Below, one piece after another: positions 1 through 9,396 of a stretch of 60,336 nucleotides of DNA. The first letter of the stretch is position 1. The number at the start of each line of letters is the position of its first letter. The DNA lies in contig JAVCCF010000076.1 of assembly GCA_030765625.1 (NCBI GenBank), positions 1 through 60,336 of the forward strand. Direction: 5' to 3'. The notes under the pieces were generated by a model, which saw only the letters and a program-made list of their open reading frames with translations, was not told the origin of the DNA and made no database searches. This stretch comes from Candidatus Tenebribacter burtonii (GTDB lineage: Bacteria > Cloacimonadota > Cloacimonadia > Cloacimonadales > TCS61). Made by a program: the position numbers and the translations under genes.

Positions 1-2
1 CT

Positions 3-3000
3 TCCGGTGAAAGTCGTAGCGAAGCATTTATCAGAGCCGGTTCTTCCGGTAATCCAACCGGTGCTATTGCAGCAATAGGAACTGCAACCAGCGGTACACA
101 CACGAACTTCAATAACTGTATTGATGCTGGTATATATTATGGAATATTTACTGATGGTATCTATAATCCGGGTGGAGCGGTTAATAGAGGTAAGATTGCT
201 TTGTATGAGCATTATCCTCAAAATCCGGGTGGTTATACAGAGAATTTCACACATATGAATACGCTTATAGGTGATCCTGGTGTTGCGCTCTGGACAGGAG
301 TTCCACAGGATATTATTGCAGATTATGAAACAGAGATCTCTCCTGGAACAAATTATCTTGAAATTCAGGTAGAAAATAGTTCAGGATTTCCAATAGCTGA
401 TGCCTGGGTTACAGCACTGATGGGTGATGATGAAATATTTGCAACCGGATACACAGATGAGAATGGCTATATTGCACTGGAGATCAATGCAATGTTAGAA
501 GGAACAGCTACCCTTACAGTAACAAAACATAATTATATTCCTCACCTTGGTGGATTTGATGTGGGAGAAGTAGATAAATTTATCAATGTATTCGAAGTGA
601 TAATAGATGATGATAACGCAGGAACCTCATCCGGTAATGATGATGGATATATTAATCCGGGTGAAGATATAGAGTTGAGGGTAAGCCTGAAGAACTTTGG
701 TACTCAAACTGCCAACTCAGTTACAGCTACAATTATAACAAACGATGATTTTGTAACGATTACCGATGCAGTAGAAAATTTTGGTAACATTCCATCAGGC
801 AACTCAGTATATTGTACCGATGATTTCGATTTTTCAATTGCTGAAGATGTGTTAGGTGGCACAGAGATCAGATTAGATATTGTAATTGAAGATAATGCCG
901 GAAACACCTGGAACGATATAATTTTCCTTGTTGTAGAAGGCGCTAACCTTGATGCAGCAGATTATGAAGTGCTAGACGGTGGCAACGGAATACTTGATCC
1001 TGGTGAAGTAGTAGAAATGACCGTTTCATTACAGAATTTGGGTAGTGTAACTGCAGATGCAGTTTATGGCGAGTTGACTTCAACTAATAGTCGTATTACA
1101 GTATCTGATGATAATGGATATTTTGGTAATATCATTGCTGGTGAACAAGCATCTAATATAACAGACACATTTGAATTAATTGCAAATACACAACTTGTGG
1201 TTGGAACTCAAGTAATCATGGAAATTCATCTGCATAATACCGATGGATACGATAATACGACTCAGTTTATTCTGAATGTGGGGGAAGTTATAATAACCGA
1301 TCCATTAGGTCCTGATGCATATTCTTATTTTTGTTATGATGATGGTGATCTAAGCTATTTCAATGTACCATCTTATGATTGGATTGAGATAAATAATATT
1401 GGAAGTGATCTTAATTTATATGATCCTGGTAATACCGGTGCTATCGCGACTATTAGTGAATTTCCAATTACCTTTAAAATGTATGGAGAAGAGTATGATA
1501 TAATGACGGTATGCTCTAATGGCTGGATAGCTCCGGGAGGAAGTACCCAAGGTTCATTTATGAACAGTCCTATCCCCGGACCTCAAGGTCCATCACCAAT
1601 GATAGCACCTTTCTGGGATGATTTAAAAACAGGCAGTGGTGATGTTTACTGGCATTACGACTCTTCATTGCATACTGTGATTATTGAATGGGATCATTTG
1701 CAAAATGATCCTAACCAGGAAGAAACATTTCAAGTAATTCTATATGATGCAAACTACTATCCTACATTCACAGGAGATAGTGAGATCAAGTTCCAATACA
1801 AAGTTGTCCATAATACCAGTGCCGGTTCTTATCCATCTCAACATGGACAATATTCCTCAGTTGGGTTAGAAGATCCTAGTGGAACTATTGGATTGGAATA
1901 TACATTTAACAATTCATACCCAATTGCTGCCAAAACTCTACAAAACCAAATGGCACTTCTTTTTACAACTTCTTCACAGTATTGGGGATTTATTGCGGGC
2001 GAAGTTACTTTAATTGGAGGAAGCGGTAACATTGATGAGGTAAATATCACAAATGGAGTCACATATACCAATCCAGATCAAATGGGTGACTACATATATC
2101 CACAGCTTCCTGGAACCTATGATATAACAGCTAGTTTGGTCGGTTATACATCAATTACAGAAAATGACATTGAAGTTATTGAAAATGAGACTACGTTTGT
2201 TGATTTTATATTGGAAGCACTTCCTATCCCAACCGGATTCATCAGTAATGCAATTGAATATAATGATGTGGAATTGACCTGGAATTTACCAGAATCAGTA
2301 AGTAGAGAAACAAATGTAACAGGACATAAAAAACATTCTTCGGAGAATAGCCGAGAACATATTGGTTATAAAGTATACCGCGATGGTACTGAAATTGCAA
2401 CGATTGCTGATCCTGCAATATTAACTTATGCAGATCTTGCACTACCTGCAGGAACTTATAACTATTATGTAACTGCAATTCATGATTTAGGAGAATCGCT
2501 ACCATCCAATCAGGATGAAGTGATGATAAATTTCCCCGCTCCACAAAACCCACAAGCCGTAACACAGGGATTAAATATTTTTGTGACATGGGATGAACCT
2601 GCAACCAGGGAACTTGTGAGTTACAAGGTCTATCGTAACCTGATAATGATAGCTGATGGAATTGAGGTAACTTCCTATCTGGATCCTGAAATGGAAAACG
2701 GAACATATTCTTATAATGTAAGAGCGATTTATAGCGGTGATTATCAATCTAGTTTGTCTATAGATGCTGTCATCGACCATATTCAAACAAATACAGAGGG
2801 TATCCTTATTCCCAAAACAACCTATCTTGAAGGAAACTATCCAAATCCATTTAACCCTGAAACAGTTATAAATTATGCTTTACGTTCTAATTCACAAGTT
2901 CTTATTCAGATATACAATGTTAAGGGTGAAAAGGTTAAAAAGCTTATTGACGGCAAAATAGATGCTGGATTTCATTCCACTGTATGGAATGGAAAAGATA

Positions 3001-3092
3001 ATAATGGGAAAAATGTTGCAAGCGGGATCTATCTTTACCGATTCAAAACTATAGGAATAGATCAAACTAAAAAAATGATGTTAATTAAATAA
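3..3092 (+). CDS. C25 (gingipain-like) family surface protein, C-terminal part, 5' end outside window
   Basis: The reading frame is open from base 3, so the gene begins upstream; the first ATG in the window (codons near 200) is internal. The first ~90 residues match the end of a gingipain-type peptidase C25 domain (segments GESRSEAFIRAG, ATSGTHTNFNN, NTLIGDPGVALWT); the catalytic His/Cys region is not in the window. After this come CARDB-like beta-sandwich segments (NFGTQTANSV near base 700), a domain with an SNGWIAPG motif near base 1510, two fibronectin type III-like domains (about 2230-2770) and a FlgD-like/Por-type sorting domain (NYPNPFNPET near 2838, ending KKMMLIK). It is probably exported and sorted to the cell surface. 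It is a tandem paralogue of the next gene, which starts 11 bases after its stop, but it lacks that gene's dockerin. Family assignment is good; proteolytic activity cannot be judged. Confidence 0.85.
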   Translation, partial: SGESRSEAFIRAGSSGNPTGAIAAIGTATSGTHTNFNNCIDAGIYYGIFTDGIYNPGGAVNRGKIALYEHYPQNPGGYTENFTHMNTLIGDPGVALWTGVPQDIIADYETEISPGTNYLEIQVENSSGFPIADAWVTALMGDDEIFATGYTDENGYIALEINAMLEGTATLTVTKHNYIPHLGGFDVGEVDKFINVFEVIIDDDNAGTSSGNDDGYINPGEDIELRVSLKNFGTQTANSVTATIITNDDFVTITDAVENFGNIPSGNSVYCTDDFDFSIAEDVLGGTEIRLDIVIEDNAGNTWNDIIFLVVEGANLDAADYEVLDGGNGILDPGEVVEMTVSLQNLGSVTADAVYGELTSTNSRITVSDDNGYFGNIIAGEQASNITDTFELIANTQLVVGTQVIMEIHLHNTDGYDNTTQFILNVGEVIITDPLGPDAYSYFCYDDGDLSYFNVPSYDWIEINNIGSDLNLYDPGNTGAIATISEFPITFKMYGEEYDIMTVCSNGWIAPGGSTQGSFMNSPIPGPQGPSPMIAPFWDDLKTGSGDVYWHYDSSLHTVIIEWDHLQNDPNQEETFQVILYDANYYPTFTGDSEIKFQYKVVHNTSAGSYPSQHGQYSSVGLEDPSGTIGLEYTFNNSYPIAAKTLQNQMALLFTTSSQYWGFIAGEVTLIGGSGNIDEVNITNGVTYTNPDQMGDYIYPQLPGTYDITASLVGYTSITENDIEVIENETTFVDFILEALPIPTGFISNAIEYNDVELTWNLPESVSRETNVTGHKKHSSENSREHIGYKVYRDGTEIATIADPAILTYADLALPAGTYNYYVTAIHDLGESLPSNQDEVMINFPAPQNPQAVTQGLNIFVTWDEPATRELVSYKVYRNLIMIADGIEVTSYLDPEMENGTYSYNVRAIYSGDYQSSLSIDAVIDHIQTNTEGILIPKTTYLEGNYPNPFNPETVINYALRSNSQVLIQIYNVKGEKVKKLIDGKIDAGFHSTVWNGKDNNGKNVASGIYLYRFKTIGIDQTKKMMLIK

Positions 3093-3103
3093 TTGGAGGA
3101 GAT

Positions 3104-6100
3104 GTGAAGAGATTTCTTTTATTAACGCTACTGTTATTTACAGTATATTCACTTTTTGGAATATTAGAATATCAAAGATCCGGGGATGGATTGAGAATCA
3201 CTTTTATTAATGATGATAACACAATGGAACAAAATAATATTAAGACAGTAATTGCATTACCATCAAGAAGTATTGATATTATTGTTAATGAATGTGAAAT
3301 AGCTGAATATTCCGATGATGAAGAATTACTTAGAACAATTTCTAGAGGCGGAGAAGATTATATCGAATTACAAAATAGCTTTGTGATGCGAGATTTTTAT
3401 GCTCATCAATTTACTATAAGCAAAACTAAAAATACAGAGGGAATATCCGCTGTGCTAAAGAGTATTGAAATTGAAGTGAGAATGATTGATCCTGTTCAGG
3501 TACCACAAAAGATATCTGCAGCATTTTTACCACTTTATCGTTCTATAGCAGATAACTTTGAAAGATCATATCTTAGAGATGCAACTGTTGCACCATCTAA
3601 AATGCTTATTATAACTCATGATAGCTTATTGGTTAATTTGCAATATCTAACTGATTGGAAAAACCAGAAAGGTATTGAAACACAGGTTGTAACAAAAGAA
3701 GATATTGGCAATACAAGTGATCAAATCAAAGCATACATCCAAAATGTTTATAATACATCAGAAGATCCACCAGATTATATTCTAATTACCGGAGATGTAG
3801 ACGACCTTTTTCAAATTCCTTCTTTCTATATAGTTAGTTCTGGGGGAGACAGTAATGTTACTGATCATCCTTACACTTTATTAGATGGTGATGATTATTT
3901 TCCAGAAATGATCATTGGAAGATTGTCTTTCGATAGTTTGATAGAGTTTCAAACTATTATCGCAAAAATACTATCCTATGAAAAAGAACCTTTCATGGAT
4001 AGTACGCATTGGTTTGAGAATGCTACTTTAGTAGCTGGAAATTACAGTTCTTCTCCACCTTTACCGTCTACTCCTGTAAAAGTTACGAAATGGCTTCGTG
4101 ATAAGATGTATAACTATGGTTATAATGAAATCGATGAGATATATTATCCTCCTAACAATCCGGGAACATCTCTAATAACAGCTTCTATAAATGAAGGTGT
4201 GGGAGTTGTGACTTATCGAGGTTGGGGAGATGCCAATGGCTGGCACTTTCCATATTATCATATTGATAATCTGGAAAATTTGGATAATTATCGTATGTTA
4301 CCTATTATGACATCAATTGTATGTAATACAGGAGATTTTGCAAACACAAATGTTGACCCTTGTTTCGGTGAAGCCTGGTTAAGATTAGGAACTCCTGGGA
4401 ATCCACGAGGTGGAGTAATCTTTATAGGTCCGTCTGATCTGCATACAAGTACAAATTTGAATAATTCAATATTCTCAGGACTCTGGTATGGGGTGCTCAA
4501 TGAAAATAATCTTGCTTTTGGAAGCGCTGTATTACGTGGGAAATATGAGCTTTATGATAATTTCCCATTAGACAGAGAACCGGGTGGTGATGTTGAGTTT
4601 TATTTTAATGTTTATAATATTCTCGGTGATCCTTCATTATCTATCTGGACAACAGTTCCACAGGAAATTTCTTGCACTTTACCTTTGGAAGTTAATGTGG
4701 GAACAAACTTTATTGAGATAGATCTAAACGGAATGGAAGGAGCAATTGTAACAGCTATTAAAGATGATGAATTTTCATCAACTGCTATTGTAGAAAACGG
4801 ATCTGCTCTTATTTACCTTGAGTCATTAACAGCGGGTGAAATTTTACTAACTATTACAAAACCAAATTATTATCCGTTACAACAGACTATTGAAGTAGTC
4901 CAAACTAATGTTGATCTTGGTCTTGAGAATGTTTCTCCGGTAAGTGCAATTGTTGCAGGAGCAACTGTGCAGCTTGACCTTACTTTGAAGAATTTTGGAA
5001 CTCAAACTGCAAACTCAGTTTCAGCAGATCTTACTTCAGATAATAGTAACGTGAATATAATTACGGCTTCTGCTGATTTTGGTGATATTAACGCCGGGGC
5101 TACAGCAATAGAAGGATATGAGATCGAAATAAGTTCTAATTGCCCGAATAATGAAATTATCGAATTTAACCTGTCAATTTCTAATGGCAGTACTTCAAAA
5201 TTCCAAATTATCGTTAGCAGCTTAATTTTTGAATTTGAGAATATTGTTGTGAATGACGAGAATGGTATACTGGAACCGAACGAAGAAAGTGATATTTCAG
5301 TTTCATTCAAGAATATCGGTTCCTTTGATGCAACTTCTCTTACTGCTGAATTGATTGCACTAACTGATGATGTGAATGTAACAACTTCCAATTTTGCTAT
5401 TGGTAATGTTAGCATTGACGAAACAGCAACGGCTGAATTTACAATTCATTCTGTCGAAAACTGTTTTGTTGGAATTAATGTTCCTTTCCAAATAAATATT
5501 TCCGATGCTGATGGACTTACAACAACAATTTATTTTAGCTTGGAAATTGGAGATGTGGATCAGAGGGCACCAACAGGTCCGGATACTTTTGGATACTATG
5601 CTTATGACAGCAATGACCAATTTTATATAAATTGTCCTGAATATGAATGGATTGAAATAGATCCCCAGGAAGGTGGCAGCGGACAGGTTTTTGAATTAGG
5701 TGATGATAGATCAGTTGTAATTCCGATGCCATTCGATTTCCCATTTTATGATGAGATAAGTGACAGTTTGACAATATGTACAAATGGATGGGTATCAATG
5801 TACCCGACTTGGGAAACATATTTTAGAAATTGGAATATTCCTTCTGCTCTGGGTCCCTACGGAATGATAGCTCCATATTGGGATGATCTTATTGGAGAAG
5901 AAATTGGATACGAACAATATGCTGATATGAGGATCTGTTATTACTATGATGAAACTGAAAATATTTTTGTCATTGAGTGGAATGAATGCATTAACAGAAT
6001 CGATATGACATCTATTGAAAAATTCGAAATAATTCTTTATGATCCTGCTTCGTATCCAACTGTAAGTGGTAATGGTGAGATTCAATTTAATTATAAACTG

Positions 6101-7219
6101 GCAAATAATCCAGATTGGAAAAGTAATTATGTAACAGTTGGAATTGAAAATTATAACCAATCTGCAGGATTACTTTATACTTATGCAAATATCTATCCCG
6201 GGAGTGCTTCACCTCTTCAAAATGAATTATCAATAAAATTCACAACTGAGGAACCTGAATTTGCTGCTCCTGTAGTTCCAATTGCAGATTTTACTGCTGA
6301 AAGAACTTATGGTATTGCACCGTATGAAGTAAGTTTTACTAATCTCACATCTCCACCATATTTTTATAATGAATTCATATGGGAATTTGGTGATGATAGT
6401 GCCAATTCTGAAGAGCGTCATCCTGTTCATAATTTCACCGATCCTGGTAGTTATGATATAACTCTTTCTGTTGAGAATTCTGAAGGCTCAGACGAAATCA
6501 CAAAAAGTGGTTATATTAATGTATTCTCAACTGATGGTCTGATCTGGCCTGGAGATACAAATCTTAATGGAATTGTTAGCGTAGAAGATATCTTACAGAT
6601 TGGTATTTATTGGCGTCAGATCGGTAATGCCAGAACAACTATATCTCTTGTCTGGGCAGCTAATGATTATCCCGGTGGATGGAATATTGATGTAGCATCA
6701 TTGGCAGATTGTGATGGTAATGGAGAAGTTAATATTGCTGATGTTTTTGCAATTGGATTAAACTGGGGAGCTACTCATAGTTCAGCTCTGGGCTTGCCAC
6801 CATTCAGCCCGGAAGAATTAGAAGCAAATCGTTCTAATTTTGAAGATATTTACTATTCTCTGGGAAATACAGGAAATGAACTGCTGATAAAAAATTACAT
6901 TGCTCGTGAATTTGATCTGCCAATAATTCAACCAATCGAGATAAATAACTTAAGACAGAATTATCCTAATCCTTTTAATCCTGAAACGAACATTTCCTAC
7001 TCTATTGCAGATAATGGTTCAGTTGAATTATCTATCTACAATATTAAGGGTCAGCTTGTAAAAGAACTCGTGAATTCTTCAATGAATGCAGGTGAACAAA
7101 ATGTTGTATGGAAAGGAAAAGATTCAACTGGTAGGAAAGTAGGTAGTGGATTGTATTTCTATAAATTAAAAGTTAATGGAAAAACAATTGATACAAAAAA
7201 AATGATATTATTGAAATAG
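3104..7219 (+). CDS. C25 (gingipain-like) surface protein with PKD, dockerin and Por-type C-terminal domains
   Basis: A 1371-residue exported protein. The start is GTG, chosen because GGAGG ends 4 bases upstream and the overlapping ATG meets a stop at once. A signal peptide (about 1-19) and propeptide-like region precede a peptidase C25 domain (about 165-530). The nucleophile is visible as Cys407 (SIVCNTGDF), followed by DPCFGEAWLR. The position of the catalytic His, 33 residues upstream as in gingipains, is Trp374 in YRGWGDANGW. Further on are CARDB-like beta-sandwich repeats sharing NFGTQTANSV with the upstream paralogue, a PKD domain (about 1060-1142), a type I dockerin with two calcium loops (D1151-N1153-N1155 to D1162; D1202-D1204-N1206 to D1213), and a FlgD-like sorting domain (about 1284-1371). 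The protein is probably surface-located. Activity is uncertain because of the His to Trp change. The dockerin points to the cohesin-like lipoprotein encoded next. Confidence 0.88.
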   Translation: MKRFLLLTLLLFTVYSLFGILEYQRSGDGLRITFINDDNTMEQNNIKTVIALPSRSIDIIVNECEIAEYSDDEELLRTISRGGEDYIELQNSFVMRDFYAHQFTISKTKNTEGISAVLKSIEIEVRMIDPVQVPQKISAAFLPLYRSIADNFERSYLRDATVAPSKMLIITHDSLLVNLQYLTDWKNQKGIETQVVTKEDIGNTSDQIKAYIQNVYNTSEDPPDYILITGDVDDLFQIPSFYIVSSGGDSNVTDHPYTLLDGDDYFPEMIIGRLSFDSLIEFQTIIAKILSYEKEPFMDSTHWFENATLVAGNYSSSPPLPSTPVKVTKWLRDKMYNYGYNEIDEIYYPPNNPGTSLITASINEGVGVVTYRGWGDANGWHFPYYHIDNLENLDNYRMLPIMTSIVCNTGDFANTNVDPCFGEAWLRLGTPGNPRGGVIFIGPSDLHTSTNLNNSIFSGLWYGVLNENNLAFGSAVLRGKYELYDNFPLDREPGGDVEFYFNVYNILGDPSLSIWTTVPQEISCTLPLEVNVGTNFIEIDLNGMEGAIVTAIKDDEFSSTAIVENGSALIYLESLTAGEILLTITKPNYYPLQQTIEVVQTNVDLGLENVSPVSAIVAGATVQLDLTLKNFGTQTANSVSADLTSDNSNVNIITASADFGDINAGATAIEGYEIEISSNCPNNEIIEFNLSISNGSTSKFQIIVSSLIFEFENIVVNDENGILEPNEESDISVSFKNIGSFDATSLTAELIALTDDVNVTTSNFAIGNVSIDETATAEFTIHSVENCFVGINVPFQINISDADGLTTTIYFSLEIGDVDQRAPTGPDTFGYYAYDSNDQFYINCPEYEWIEIDPQEGGSGQVFELGDDRSVVIPMPFDFPFYDEISDSLTICTNGWVSMYPTWETYFRNWNIPSALGPYGMIAPYWDDLIGEEIGYEQYADMRICYYYDETENIFVIEWNECINRIDMTSIEKFEIILYDPASYPTVSGNGEIQFNYKLANNPDWKSNYVTVGIENYNQSAGLLYTYANIYPGSASPLQNELSIKFTTEEPEFAAPVVPIADFTAERTYGIAPYEVSFTNLTSPPYFYNEFIWEFGDDSANSEERHPVHNFTDPGSYDITLSVENSEGSDEITKSGYINVFSTDGLIWPGDTNLNGIVSVEDILQIGIYWRQIGNARTTISLVWAANDYPGGWNIDVASLADCDGNGEVNIADVFAIGLNWGATHSSALGLPPFSPEELEANRSNFEDIYYSLGNTGNELLIKNYIAREFDLPIIQPIEINNLRQNYPNPFNPETNISYSIADNGSVELSIYNIKGQLVKELVNSSMNAGEQNVVWKGKDSTGRKVGSGLYFYKLKVNGKTIDTKKMILLK

Positions 7220-7235
7220 AAAAATGGAGAATAAA

Positions 7236-7778
7236 ATGTTGAGAACTGTGTTTAATCCTGAATTGCATGGGAAAAGAATACTCTTATTGATAATAATTGC
7301 TGTGATGATATTTTCATTATCCTGCTCAAGTGATTCAACAGAACCGGGAAAAGAAAATCTTAAATTAATGTTTAGTCCGGCAGAACAAACAGTACCGATA
7401 AATACGGAAGTAGAATACGCTATCAGTGTAGAAAATGCTAAGAAATTGTTTGCATTTTCTGCAGAAATTGTATTTGATAATTCAGTAGCTGAATTAGTTC
7501 AAAATGCTGTGGTAGTTGGAGGATTCTGGAATTCCGATCTAATAGAATTGAGCGTTGAAGAAGATGATAGATTAAGTATAGCTATCAGTTTGCAACAGAC
7601 TTCAAATGAAGATGGAATTGATGGTTATGGAGAACTTTTTAGTTTTAGCATTAAAGGCATAGCAATAGGTGAAAGTACACTAACTTTTGAGAATCTGCAA
7701 ATGATCGATGAGAATGGAAATGATGTTTCAAATTTTGATGAACTTGAAGTTACAAACGGGGGAATAATAGTAGAATAA
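7236..7778 (+). CDS. Cohesin-like domain lipoprotein
   Basis: A small predicted lipoprotein (180 residues from this start). An ATG also exists at 7224, but the GGAGA at 7226-7230 is correctly spaced only for 7236. The N-terminus is a hydrophobic stretch ending FSLSC-SSDS, a lipobox-like site though not canonical at -3. The mature part resembles a cohesin domain: SPAEQTVPINTEVEYAISVENAK, FAFSAEIVFDN, a GGFWN turn, a LSIAISLQQT strand, ELFSFSIKGIAIGESTLTF and a closing strand TNGGIIV. Cohesins bind dockerins, and the gene directly upstream encodes a dockerin protein, so the likely role is to anchor that protein to a membrane. pgsB starts 1 base after the stop. The fold call rests on pattern recognition only; a generic bacterial Ig-like domain is the main alternative. 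Confidence 0.68.
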   Translation: MLRTVFNPELHGKRILLLIIIAVMIFSLSCSSDSTEPGKENLKLMFSPAEQTVPINTEVEYAISVENAKKLFAFSAEIVFDNSVAELVQNAVVVGGFWNSDLIELSVEEDDRLSIAISLQQTSNEDGIDGYGELFSFSIKGIAIGESTLTFENLQMIDENGNDVSNFDELEVTNGGIIVE

Positions 7779-7779
7779 T

Positions 7780-8946
7780 ATGTATGGTTTGATAATTGGT
7801 CTGCTGCTATTAATCACTTTTGGAATCTATGAATTCCAGAAATGTAAGATAAGTAGAAAAAAAATTCCCATGATTATTCATGTTAATGGAACAAGAGGTA
7901 AATCCAGCGTTACCCGTCTTATTGCTGCCGGTCTACGTACCGGAGGGAAGAAAACAATTGCCAAGACTACCGGTTCTGCTCCAACCCTGATTTATGAGGA
8001 TGGAAGTGAAACACCGATCATAAGGCATCATGGTGCTAATATCAAGGAACAGGTTAAGATCATTCAATTTGCTGCAAAGAAAAAAATCGATATTCTTGTT
8101 CTTGAGTGTATGGCAGTTACGCCTGAATATCAATGGGTAACAGAGCATGAAATAGTTCAATCTAATATTGGAATTATCACAAATTCCAGATTGGATCATC
8201 TAGATGTTATGGGACCCGGACTTAAAAATGTAACACGCTCTCTTTGCAATACGATTCCCAAACACGGTGTTCTTTTCACTGCTGAAAAGAAAGTTTTTCC
8301 TATTATCCAAAAAGAAGCTGAAAAAGTTCATTGTGAGATCATTCAATCTGAGGATTCAGGAATTTCCAACGAAGATATGCAGGGATTTTCCTATATTGAG
8401 CATAAGGAAAATGTTGCCCTTTCATTGAAGGTTTGTGAGCATTTTGGGATTGATAAAAAAATTGCTTTAGAAGGTATGTATACCGCACAACCGGATATTG
8501 GAGCAATGGAAATTTATAAACACAAAAGTAAGGATAAAGAGCTTCATTTTGTTCATGCTTTTGCAGCTAATGATCCTGAATCTACTGAATTTGTTATCAA
8601 TTCCGTAAAGGAACTTTATCCACATACTCATGCAGTTGTTATTGTGTTAAGTACCAGAGCGGATAGGATATATCGTTCCAAACAGCTAGTCCAAATGCTT
8701 AAAAACGTAGAGTATGATCACCTTTATTTGATCGGTGAACAAACAAATACAATATATTCGTATGCTATGTACAACAAATTAGATAAGAGTAAAATTACTA
8801 ATTGCAGTTGGATAACAGGGCTTAAGTTGACAAATTGTGCGGTAAAATTACCAGCGAAAGAGATACTTATGCTTGGTATTGGTAATATTGGTGGTAATGG
8901 CGGTCTCATAGTAGATTATTATAAAAAAAGGAATAAAAATGTTTGA
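7780..8946 (+). CDS. pgsB: Poly-gamma-glutamate synthase subunit PgsB/CapB
   Basis: A 388-residue member of the PgsB/CapB family, the ATP-dependent amide ligase that polymerises glutamate through its gamma-carboxyl at the cytoplasmic membrane. It has an N-terminal membrane helix (1-17), then the ligase P-loop HVNGTRGKSSVTRLI (about residues 31-45), followed by KTTGSAP and a Mur-ligase-like core (NIGIITNSRLDHLDVMGP). Length is normal for the family. The start lies 1 base behind the lipoprotein stop and the end overlaps pgsC by 8 bases, so translational coupling is likely. The family is well recognised. Polymer chemistry and stereochemistry cannot be read from sequence. Confidence 0.93.
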   Translation: MYGLIIGLLLLITFGIYEFQKCKISRKKIPMIIHVNGTRGKSSVTRLIAAGLRTGGKKTIAKTTGSAPTLIYEDGSETPIIRHHGANIKEQVKIIQFAAKKKIDILVLECMAVTPEYQWVTEHEIVQSNIGIITNSRLDHLDVMGPGLKNVTRSLCNTIPKHGVLFTAEKKVFPIIQKEAEKVHCEIIQSEDSGISNEDMQGFSYIEHKENVALSLKVCEHFGIDKKIALEGMYTAQPDIGAMEIYKHKSKDKELHFVHAFAANDPESTEFVINSVKELYPHTHAVVIVLSTRADRIYRSKQLVQMLKNVEYDHLYLIGEQTNTIYSYAMYNKLDKSKITNCSWITGLKLTNCAVKLPAKEILMLGIGNIGGNGGLIVDYYKKRNKNV

Positions 8947-9388
8947 AGTTGCAATTGGTTTAGGAGTATTGATAAGTTTGTTCTTTTTGGAGACATTTGG
9001 AGCAGCAGCAGGTGGAATTGTGGTTTCCGGTTATGTTGCAATGCATTTACATCAGCCTATCACAATCTTAGCAACATTATCAATTAGTATTATCGTATTT
9101 ATCATAGTTAAATTTATTGGAAAGTTCATGTTTATTTACGGTAGAAGACGAATGGTAATAACCGTTCTTCTTGGATTCATCATTGGTTGGATGGCTAGAT
9201 ATTATGGTATTTTTGCCAATCTGTCGTCTAGCTATTCTGTAAATGTAATTGGATTTATTATCCCTGGACTTATTGCTAATGCAATGGAAAAACAAGGCAT
9301 TATTAAAACACTTTCTGTCATGGTTGTAGCAGCCGTGATAGTACGGTTTTTATTAGTATTGATATTTGGTGGAGAAATCATAGGATAA
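8939..9388 (+). CDS. pgsC: Poly-gamma-glutamate biosynthesis membrane protein PgsC/CapC
   Basis: A 149-residue integral membrane protein with four to five hydrophobic segments. It opens with FEVAIGLGVLISLFFLETFGAAAGGIVVSGYVAMHL, matching the typical PgsC N-terminus (large Gly/Ala-rich helix with GGIVVPGY-like motif). PgsC is the small partner of PgsB in the membrane synthase complex. It overlaps pgsB by 8 bases and is followed 8 bases later by pgsW, with GGAG before the latter. The combination PgsB-PgsC-PgsW, without a PgsA/CapA-type phosphoesterase-fold protein in the window, is the arrangement known from several diderm lineages. Confidence 0.9.
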   Translation: MFEVAIGLGVLISLFFLETFGAAAGGIVVSGYVAMHLHQPITILATLSISIIVFIIVKFIGKFMFIYGRRRMVITVLLGFIIGWMARYYGIFANLSSSYSVNVIGFIIPGLIANAMEKQGIIKTLSVMVVAAVIVRFLLVLIFGGEIIG

Positions 9389-9396
9389 GGAGAATT

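Noticed and set aside
2242-2706. 154-codon antisense open frame
   Set aside because: It lies opposite the fibronectin III-like part of the first C25 gene, has no ribosome binding site and no domain.
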